This document shows positions 57,427 through 64,000 of a stretch of DNA of 64,000 nt, in pieces. Each line of letters starts with the position of its first letter. The stretch's first letter is position 1. Position numbers and translations under genes: made by a program. The stretch comes from Mycoplasma sp. NEAQ87857 (lineage in GTDB: Bacteria; Bacillota_I; Bacilli_A; Mycoplasmatales; Metamycoplasmataceae), in the NCBI RefSeq assembly GCF_009792315.1, contig NZ_CP045542.1:1116001-1180000 (forward strand), in the 5' to 3' direction. The notes below the pieces were generated by a model that worked only from the letters and a program-made list of their open reading frames with translations, was not told where the DNA came from and did no database searches.

Positions 57427-58664
57427 TATTCACCTTCAGACATAGCTTGAATTTTTTTGAATAAAGCTTTTGCTTTTAATTCTTCTTGATATCCAGCTCT
57501 ATTTTCAATTCATAAAGAATTAAAGATTTTAATAAAACTTTTTTGTTGTTGAACTGGAATGTTATTTTGTTTATCTTTTTCTAAAGATGATTTAATAATT
57601 TGTTTTGCTATTAATAAATCTAATTCTTTAGATTGTTTTGAAATGAAATCATCTTTTTCTTTTAAAGTCATAAATTTATTTGTTTTAGAAAGTTTAGTAA
57701 TTTGATTTTTAAATTCTAGATAATCAGTTTTAAAATCTTTGTTAGATGAAAGAAGTAAATCTTTTACTTTAGAAATTGAATTGTATAAACTTTGATTTTT
57801 ATCTGCATTTAAATCTTGAATTGAAAGTTTAATTAAATCATTTTTAGATGAATAATTTTTCTTTCACTCATCAGCAACAAGTTTTGAATAATGATCAACA
57901 GCAGATGATGATTTGATTTTATGTTTTTGATTAAAGAAAACTCTTAAGTTTTTCTTGTGTTCATAAATGCTATTTTTAGTAGAAACAAGATCATAAAATT
58001 CTTTAGGAGTTTCTAACACATTAACCAAATCTTGTTTGAACAACTTAATTGAATCTTTTGAAAATGAATTAAATTTTCTAAACTTAGATTTTTCATATAA
58101 CATTAAGTGTATGTGGGGATAATCACTGTTAGTATGCATCGCTCAAACACCATCAACATTATTTTTGTTCATTTTGTTTCTTTCTAACATTTTAGATAAA
58201 AACAAATTAAGATACTCATTTCAATTTTGTTTTGAAAAAGTATTAGTAAATTTTGATAAATCACCCATATTGATAGTTAATTCATAAATTATTTGTTGCT
58301 CAGACACTTTATTTTTAAACTCAGCTTTAAAGCTTTCTTTATCAATGTCATTAGCACTTTCATTAAACAAACGATATAAACCTGATTTGTATTTAATTCC
58401 TGGATTATCTTGTTTGTTTTTCACTTGTGATTTCATAAACTCAGCATAATCAAGATTGCTATCATAAAATTTATTCATTAAGCTTTCATTTGTTTCAGAA
58501 TTATCTTGCAAGCAAACAGCACTCGCTCGAGTGATATAATCTACAAAATTTCCGCTTACATAAAATTCTCAATTATGAACTTTCTTTTGACCACCAATTA
58601 AATTCTTTTGAATATTTTTTCTAGCATATTCTAATCGAACAAAACCCCAATTAACATTATTCAT
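57426..58664 (-). CDS. ICE relaxase (Mob-type)
   Basis: The relaxase nicks oriT and pilots the strand. The 412-aa protein has a histidine motif WAMHTNSDYPHIHLMLYEK (residues ~174-192; the H-x-H pair and upstream His are the metal ligands) and an upstream block YELTINMGDLSKF resembling the first conserved strand. A catalytic Tyr is not obvious; candidates are the tyrosines near the N-terminus (FYVSGNFVDYITRAS). The C-terminus is helical and basic. The relaxase family subtype is uncertain. It heads the relaxase/coupling-protein operon. Confidence 0.82.
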
Positions 58665-58713
58665 ATAATCCCATCCTAAATTCAACATAGTAACAGACTA
58701 CATCTACGTTGTA

Positions 58714-58746
58714 ATAAACAAAGTTAACTTCGTTTACTTTGTTTAT
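58714..58746. repeat. Inverted repeat upstream of the relaxase, oriT or terminator candidate
   Basis: ATAAACAAAGT and ACTTTGTTTAT (11 bp perfect) surround an 11-base loop. It lies 50 bases before the relaxase start, where oriT is often found. Another GTTTACTTCGTTT lies at about 58861 and a TTAA tandem run near 58838. Either a terminator of the HTH gene or part of oriT. Confidence 0.45.
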
Positions 58747-58902
58747 ATTTAGGTCTAAAATTTGGAACTAACTAAAAATTGCATTACCAAAATTTAATAA
58801 TTCATTAGAGTCCAATAATTTTTTTCATCAACCATCTGAATTAATTAATTAATTAATCCCGTTTACTTCGTTTCTTTCAATAAATGAAATTGATGATAGA
58901 AA

Positions 58903-59697
58903 TTAATGTACTAAATATCTTTCGGATGTCAATTTGAAAAAATGCTGATGTTTGTAATATCTAAATTTTTTAATTTTAGTATCAGCAAACAGTGATTGAG
59001 GATCTAAAAGAAAGGGATTGAACAATAAAATAGAATCTGATTTATTAGATAAGTCTATTTTATGATAGATTTTTTTAACTAAATATTTTCGTCTATAATC
59101 AACTAACTCAAAATTACAAATCTTTTTTAGATGATTATAAGCAGTTGATTTTTTTAAACCTAAATATTTATTTTGTAATAAAACTTGTTTTTTATTATTC
59201 GCATTCTTGATTGCATATTGTTCTTTTTTCTTTGTAATTAAAACATTCATTCCATAAAGGAAGAATAATTTTCAGTCATATGATTTTGTCAAAGCAACAA
59301 AACAACGTTTATCATCACCAAAATTTAACTTAAATTTTTTGTCGTGGGAAACAATAAGTTTGTTATTAATACAAAATTTTAATGCACGATAAAAAGTTGT
59401 CTTAGGAAAATATTTTGCTATCTTGTTAAAGCTAACAAATTTTTTTCTTGCTTTAAATAAATTAGCAACAGCTAAAAATTCACAAACTGATTGCTTATCT
59501 TTAATTACATCCAACACTTTTTTAGGTAAATAAAATTTTGTTTTGCAAATTTTATTTACTATCTGCAAAGGAAGTTTATTGTATTTTTTAGAGTTATAAA
59601 GTTTTATAAAATTAGCATCACGTTTATCTTCTTTAATTTTCTTATCATCGAAGATAAATTCTTGTTGTAAAACTAAAAGCTCTTTATACTTTCCCAT
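58903..59697 (-). CDS. Double winged-helix-like ICE protein (264 aa)
   Basis: The frame crosses a TGA (Trp) at 59272. Two similar helix-turn-helix stretches are visible: FNKIAKYFPKTTFYRALKFC (about residues 94-113) and YLGLKKSTAYNHLKKICNFE (about 176-195). The protein is very basic and ends HFFKLTSERYLVH. I do not recognise the family. Tandem wing-helix domains fit a replication initiator or a transcriptional regulator, and the gene is the first one inside the ICE right end. The ribosome binding site AAGAGGAGGTTTT is near perfect. Confidence 0.75.
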
Positions 59698-59714
59698 AAA
59701 ACCTCCTCTTGCAA

Positions 59715-59738
59715 ATAAAAAAGCGCCTGGAAGCGCTT
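59715..59738 (-). terminator. Terminator hairpin at the ICE right end
   Basis: AAGCGC-CTGGAA-GCGCTT followed on the minus strand by TTTTTTATT. It would stop minus-strand transcription entering the ICE, including read-through from the transposase across the joined ends of a circular form. Confidence 0.7.
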
Positions 59739-59762
59739 AGGTGAAGGGGATTTTACTCACTC
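59735..59762 (-). repeat. ICE right terminal inverted repeat
   Basis: Reads GAGTGAGTAAAATCCCCTTC inward on the minus strand; partner of 29603-29630, with the outer 12 bases and TTCAC/TAAGC blocks shared. Confidence 0.9.
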
Positions 59763-59770
59763 TAAATATT
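59763..59770 (+). repeat. Right ICE target-site duplication (TAAATATT)
   Basis: Exact copy of 29595-29602, directly after the right inverted repeat. Confidence 0.93.
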
Positions 59771-59976
59771 TAGATAATTTATCAAATTCAAATCATTGAG
59801 ATAATCAACAAAGTTTAATAAGGTTAAATGAAAAATTTAATCAATTAGTTGAACAATACCAAACAAACTACAAGAAATTAAAATATGGATTAATTTCAGG
59901 TATTGCAGTTGCTGCAACTACTATCTTCTTTATCTTAATTGCACTATTTAAAAAACGCAAAAAAGATAAAGAATAA
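59771..59976 (+). pseudogene. Severed C-terminus (membrane anchor) of the giant GA-repeat protein
   Basis: In frame with the part ending at 29602 it reads LDNLSNSNHWDNQQSL, a short helical stretch, then one membrane helix (YGLISGIAVAATTIFFILIALF) and a basic tail KKRKKDKE before the stop. Joining the pieces without the ICE gives DKYLDNLSN across the junction. This proves the ICE entered the 3' end of that gene and separated the anchor from the ectodomain. A perfect terminator follows. Confidence 0.92.
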
Positions 59977-59983
59977 CAATTTC

Positions 59984-60013
59984 AAATAAGACAAATCTAT
60001 ATTTGTCTTATTT
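59984..60013 (+). terminator. Terminator of the giant surface gene
   Basis: AAATAAGACAAAT-CTAT-ATTTGTCTTATTT, a perfect 13-bp stem with a T-run. Confidence 0.9.
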
Positions 60014-60063
60014 TTTATTTCCCTTTAGTAATTAAATCACCATTTCCCACTTTATACCTAAAA

Positions 60064-60090
60064 TAAAAAACAGCATATATTGCTGTTTTA
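60064..60090 (-). terminator. Terminator after the DHFR/dCMP deaminase gene
   Basis: AAAACAGCA-TATAT-TGCTGTTTT (9 bp) with a T-rich tail on the minus strand, just after the stop at 60093. Confidence 0.85.
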
Positions 60091-60092
60091 AA

Positions 60093-61034
60093 TTAGTCTA
60101 ATTTAACTGTGATTCTAGGATTAGCTAAATGTTGTCTTGTTTTAACATTAGTTTGATCAAAAATAAACTGTGCTATTTTTTGATCTGTAGTTCCTTGGTA
60201 TTTGTTTGATTCATAAACTATCTCTTTAATTCCGCTTTGAACAATGGTTTTAGCACAGTTTGAACAAGGAAATAAAGAAGTATATAAAATACCTTGGTCA
60301 ACTGAAACTGTTGCGTTTAAAATAGCGTTTATTTCAGCATGAATTACATATGGATATTTATTTAAACCTTCTTCTTTATCTCTATCTCAAGGAAAAATTT
60401 TATCTAACCCTTGAGGCATTCCATTATATCCAAGAGCTATAACTCTTTTTTTATCATTAATAATGCAAGCTCCTACTTGAGTATTTGGATCTTTTGATCT
60501 AAATGCTGAAGTTTTTGCTAAAAGCATAAAATAATCATCTCAACTAATAGCATCAAATAATTTAACTTCTTTTTTAGTTCAATATTGAACTAAAAAATCT
60601 TGATCTTCATCAATGGTTTGAGTTAGTTGATAATCACTTAAATCTCAATCTAAATAAACATCACCTTGATAATCGTTTTTGATTCTTGAAACTATTAATT
60701 CATCTGCATATTTATAATATTTCTCATAAATACTTTTACCACCAGCAATAAATAAAATATCTTTTGAATCTTTAAATTTTTTAAATAATTCATCTAATTC
60801 TTGATCATTGTGAATGGTTTGATCTGCAGCTTCTATGTCATCGCTTGATAAAACATAAATAAACCTATCATTTAGCTTGTTAGGAAGTCCTAAGAATGTA
60901 TTTCTACCCATTAATAAACTATGATTGATTGTAGTTTGTTTAAAGTGCTTAAATTCGTTTTTAATAAGTCAAGGCATCTTATTACCTTTACCTATTAAAT
61001 TATCTTTTCCTAAAGCAACTATTAATTTAATCAT
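60093..61034 (-). CDS. Fused dihydrofolate reductase / dCMP deaminase
   Basis: The 313-aa protein has two domains. Residues 1-~155 are [35 protein letters not shown], and LFIAGGKSIYEKYY. Residues ~160-313 are a zinc deoxycytidylate deaminase: HAEINAILNA and SLFPCSNCAKTIV give the Zn ligands (H, C, C) and catalytic Glu. The deaminase makes dUMP, ThyA methylates it using methylene-THF, and DHFR regenerates THF. All three activities therefore sit in two overlapping genes. The start overlaps the thyA stop (TAATG). The frame is intact across the junction, so this is a true fusion. Confidence 0.93.
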
Positions 61035-61903
61035 TAAACTGCCACCTCTGCTTTAATTGTTGAATGTGATTCATATCCTTCAAGCTCAATATCTTCAAAA
61101 GTAAAATCAAAAATATTTTTGATTTTAGGGTTTAAAACTAATTTAGGTAGTTTTAAAGGTTGTCTTGAAAGTTGTAAATCAACTTGTTCTAAGTGATTTA
61201 AGTATATATGAGTATCTCCAATTGTATGAACAAATTCCCCAACTTTTAATCCACAAACCTGAGCTACCATTGATAAAAGCAATGAATATGAAGCAATATT
61301 AAAGGGAACACCTAAAAATAAATCTCCACTTCTTTGGTAAAGTTGCAATGATAATTCCATATCTTTATTAACATAAAACTGAAAGAAGCTATGACAAGGC
61401 GGAAGTGCCATTTGATCTACTTCTAATGGGTTTCAAGCACTAATAATTAACCTTCTTGAAAAAGGATTTAATTGAATTTGCTTAATGATTTCACTAAGTT
61501 GATCATATCCCATAAAATTACGTCATTGTTTTCCATATACAGGTCCTAATTCACCATATTTTTTAGCAAATTCTTCATCATCTTTAATTTTTTGTACAAA
61601 TTCCTTTAATGTTTCATTCTTATAATCTTTACTTTTTTTATAAATTTCATATGGTCATTCATTTCAAATATTAACATTATGATCCACTAAATATTTAATA
61701 TTAGTATCACCTTTAATAAATCATAATAATTCATAACAAATAGCTTTTCAAGCCATTTTTTTAGTAGTTAATAGTGGAAAACCTTTTCTTAAATCATATC
61801 TAGTTTGAGTACCAAAAACAGAGATTGTACCTACTCCAGTACGATCTTCTTTTTTTATTCCATTATCTTTTACATTTTTTAATAATTTTAAATATTCTTG
61901 CAT
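61034..61903 (-). CDS. thyA: Thymidylate synthase
   Basis: ThyA methylates dUMP to dTMP. The 289-aa protein has [26 protein letters not shown]-type block [16 protein letters not shown], the active-site [13 protein letters not shown] with the nucleophilic Cys, and [16 protein letters not shown]. Length is typical. The start has AGAGGTTGAT. It is the first gene of the thyA-DHFR/dCMP deaminase operon and diverges from nrdF. Confidence 0.96.
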
Positions 61904-62267
61904 ATCAACCTCTTTTTTTAAGTGTATTATTTCAATTTAAGATAATTATTACAAATTTCAAAATAAAAAAATTTATTTCATATTTATTTCACAAAAGTGG
62001 AAAATTTTAACCAATTATAAATAGCATATTTTCCATATTTTTAATTAAAAAATAAAAAAATCTTTTTGATTTTTGTTTTTTGTTTTTTGAATTAAAATCA
62101 TTGTAAGACTAAAAATTGAAAACCTTTTAGAATACAAAATAAATAGACGTTCTTCAATAATAATTGTGTTTATAAAATAAATGAATATTGACTAAATATT
62201 CAATTTTATTACACCAATTTTTAGCCTTATTTTAATAAATACTAAACATTATACAAAAGAGGTTTAT
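61904..62267. promoter_or_regulatory. Divergent thyA/nrdF regulatory region
   Basis: A 364-base A+T-rich stretch without genes. On the minus strand TATAAT (near 62013-62020) could serve thyA. Toward nrdF, TTGACT (near 62188) and AT-rich boxes are seen but I cannot fix a -10. It has no clear NrdR-box pair and no RNA gene that I can support. Confidence 0.4.
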
Positions 62268-63290
62268 ATGAAAAATAACAACGAATATTACTACAAATCA
62301 TCTAATCCTTTAGATTTTGTTAATAAAATGAATATGCAAGGACCAATGCGTGCAGTTAACTGAAACGTAATCAATGATCCTAAAGATTTAGAAGTGTGAA
62401 CTAGAGTTACACAAAACTTTTGATTACCAGAAAAAATTCCTGTATCAAATGATTTAAAATCATGAAATGAAATGGATGCTGATTGAAAACAATTACTAAC
62501 TAGAACTTTCACTGGTTTAACATTGTTAGATACCATTCAATGTACTTTAGGAGATATTGCTCAAATCCCTAACTCTTTAACTGATCATGAGCAAGTTATT
62601 TATGCTAACTTTGCTTTTATGGTTGGGGTTCATGCAAGAAGTTATGGAACAATTTTTTCAACCTTAAATACAAGTGATGAAATTGAAGAAGCTCATGAAT
62701 GAGTAATTAATAATGAAAAATTACAAGCTAGAGCTAAATTCCTAGTTCCATATTACACTTCAAAAGATCCGTTAAAATCAAAAATTGCTGCTGCTTTAAT
62801 GCCTGGATTTTTACTATATGGTGGATTTTACTTACCATTTTATTTATCTGCAAGAGCTAAATTACCAAACACAAGTGACATTATTAGACTTATTTTAAGA
62901 GATAAAGTGTTACATAACTATTATTCAGGTTATAAATACCGTAAAAAAATTGAAAAATTACCTAAAGAAAAACAAGAAGAATATAAACAATTTGTGTTTG
63001 ATATTCTTTATCAACTTATTGAATTAGAAAAAGATTTTTTAAGAGAACTTTATGATGGATTTGGTCTAGCTGATGAAGCTATTGCTTTTAGTTTATACAA
63101 TGCTGGAAAATTCTTACAAAATTGTGGTTATGAATCACCTTTTACACCTGAAGAAACTAAAATTTCGCCTGAAGTTTTTGCTCAATTATCAGCAAAAGCG
63201 GATGAAAATCATGACTTCTTTTCAGGAAACGGAAGTTCTTATGTTATGGGTGTAACTGAAGAAACATTAGATGAGGATTGAGAATTTTAA
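62268..63290 (+). CDS. nrdF: Ribonucleotide reductase small subunit NrdF, class Ie (VPK) type
   Basis: The 340-aa protein aligns with NrdF: LTLLDTIQ (D88), FMVGVHARSYGTIF, LMPGFLLYGGFYLPFYL, LRDKVLHNYYSGYKYR. Of the six usual metal ligands, D88, H122 and H216 remain. The three glutamates are Val119, Pro179 and Lys213. This V-P-K set is the hallmark of class Ie proteins, which use a metal-free DOPA radical on the Tyr near the site (here Y126) after oxidation that needs NrdI. So it is an adapted, not a dead, subunit. GAGG lies before the start, and nrdI and nrdE follow in order. Confidence 0.95.
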
Positions 63291-63291
63291 C

Positions 63292-63744
63292 ATGAATACA
63301 ACAGAAAAAAATATTGAAATTAAAATCAAAAAACCAACAACTGGTATAAATGCTGTTTATTTTTCATCAGAAACAGGAAACACTGATAAATTTGTAACTA
63401 AATTAGGTTATCCAAAACATAAAATTCCTGTAGATATGAACCAAGAATTTTTAGTAGATTTTGATTATGTTCTTTTTTGTCCAACTTATTCAGGTGGATT
63501 AGATGATGTTAAAGGAAGTGTTCCTAAACAAGTAATCAAATTTTTAAATAATCAACAAAATAGAGAACATTGTATAGCTATTGTAGCAAGCGGTAATACT
63601 AATTTTGGTGATACTTATGGACTTGCTGGATATGTTTTACAAGCAAAATTACAAGTACCTTTATTACACATTTATGAATTAATAGGTACAAAACACGATG
63701 AAGAAATCGTTAAAGAAAAAATAGAAAAATTATGAAACCAATAA
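63292..63744 (+). CDS. nrdI: Flavodoxin-like NrdI
   Basis: NrdI is a small flavodoxin that supplies the oxidant for NrdF activation; in class Ie it is needed to form DOPA. The 150-aa protein has the FMN phosphate loop AVYFSSETGNTDKFV, PTYSGGLDDVKGSVPKQV and IVASGNTNFGDTYGLAG. The last residues are WNQ after a TGA Trp. It starts one base after the nrdF stop. Confidence 0.96.
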
Positions 63745-63760
63745 TTTAAAAGAGGAATAA

Positions 63761-64000
63761 ATGAATAAAAAACAAAACTTTAAAGAAACTGATTTATATT
63801 TAGCATATAACGCAATGAGTAAATTAAATGAAGGTAAAGATTCAACCAAAAATGATACTATAGCTGTAGAAATTTATATGGATACTCATGTTAAACCTAG
63901 AACTATGGAATTTCAAGATATCCATCAAAGAATGCAATACTTAGTAGAAAATAACTACTATGAAAAAGAAGTGGTTGATCGTGTTTCTAAAGAACAATTA
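63761..64000 (+). CDS. nrdE: Ribonucleotide reductase large subunit NrdE, N-terminus (partial)
   Basis: The 80 visible residues begin MNKKQNFKETDLYLAYNAMS and continue EIYMDTHVKPRTMEFQDIHQ and MQYLVENNYYEKEVVDRVS. They match the N-terminal region of class I NrdE, and the gene follows nrdF-nrdI. The start has AGAGGAATAA. It runs off the right edge. Confidence 0.92.
   Translation, partial: MNKKQNFKETDLYLAYNAMSKLNEGKDSTKNDTIAVEIYMDTHVKPRTMEFQDIHQRMQYLVENNYYEKEVVDRVSKEQL

Larger units (their letters stand above)
29603..59762. mobile_element. Mycoplasma integrative conjugative element, 30160 bp
   Basis: Ends are defined by 28-bp imperfect terminal inverted repeats (22 of 28 identical; outer 12 GAGTGAGTAAAA perfect) and an 8-bp target duplication. 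The content is that of mycoplasma ICEs: relaxase, VirD4/TraG coupling protein, VirB4-type ATPase, VirB6/TraG-like channel protein, pilin-like protein, SSB, lipoprotein, large surface protein and a DDE transposase instead of a tyrosine or serine integrase. Nearly all genes are on the minus strand. The gene order from 40.9 kb to 30.0 kb parallels what I recall as the Mbov_0395-0401 set of M. bovis ICEs. An IS1634-type element has inserted into one cargo gene, so the element is decaying but its transfer genes look intact. Confidence 0.95.

Noticed and set aside
62268-63290. NrdF as a dead subunit because of lost metal ligands
   Set aside because: The V-P-K replacements are precisely those of active class Ie enzymes, and nrdI and nrdE are intact beside it.
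1-64000. Hundreds of TGA codons breaking long frames
   Set aside because: They fall at conserved Trp positions (for example in TyrS SDQWGN and in PolC), so they are tryptophan codons, not pseudogene marks.

Overview
The window is about 26-28% G+C and reads TGA as tryptophan throughout. Long proteins such as PolC, TyrS, SRP54 and VirB4 are open only under genetic code 4. Together with a tRNA-Arg(UCU), Gram-positive type PolC, giant coiled-coil surface proteins and a mycoplasma-type integrative conjugative element (ICE), this points to a Mycoplasma-group mollicute (Mycoplasmopsis/Metamycoplasma-like). I do not assign a species.

Left chromosomal part (1-29602). An ABC transporter start, a tRNA and a small membrane protein are followed by a tsaE-tsaB-tsaD operon (tRNA t6A modification). 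Next come a DegV fatty-acid binding protein, a tRNA-binding-domain protein and tyrS. A huge minus-strand gene (2768 aa) encodes a surface M60-like zinc metallopeptidase and follows a LicA-like kinase. cdsA-polC and ffh are on the plus strand. A second giant surface gene (GA-module-like helical repeats, about 2551 aa when repaired) starts at 22154.

ICE (29603-59762, 30160 bp). It sits inside that second giant gene. Its ends are 28-bp imperfect inverted repeats, flanked by an 8-bp target duplication TAAATATT (29595-29602 and 59763-59770). The severed C-terminus, with the membrane anchor, lies on the far side (59771-59976). From right to left on the minus strand the ICE carries: a double-HTH protein, a relaxase, the VirD4/TraG coupling protein, a degenerate C5-methyltransferase homologue, a 71-aa protein and an ArdC-like zincin. 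Then follow a 42-aa membrane peptide, an unknown 359-aa protein, SSB, a lipoprotein, a pilin-like protein, a VirB6/TraG-like channel protein and VirB4. The last genes are a ribbon-helix-helix-like protein, a 1723-aa membrane-anchored surface protein, its own topoisomerase I, MazF/PemK-like genes with structured RNAs, and the DDE transposase. The genes are tightly packed, many with TAATG stop/start overlaps, so most of the element looks like one long transfer operon. An IS1634-family insertion sequence (50921-52798) has broken the ArdC-like gene and made an exceptionally long 449-bp target duplication.

The most novel-looking region is 31299-33660. A MazF/PemK-like gene and a decayed paralogue are each preceded by a paralogous structured RNA. 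Each RNA has its own promoter and an intrinsic terminator just before the protein start. Helices in the two RNAs are kept by compensatory and wobble changes that make sense only on the minus strand. This layout resembles RNA-antitoxin (type III) toxin-antitoxin loci. A third small-RNA-like unit beside them carries a hairpin loop complementary to theirs.

Right chromosomal part (59977-64000). This is a nucleotide-metabolism block: thyA and a fused DHFR/dCMP deaminase on the minus strand, then nrdF-nrdI-nrdE on the plus strand. The NrdF has Val, Pro and Lys in place of three metal-binding glutamates, the signature of metal-free, DOPA-radical class Ie ribonucleotide reductase.
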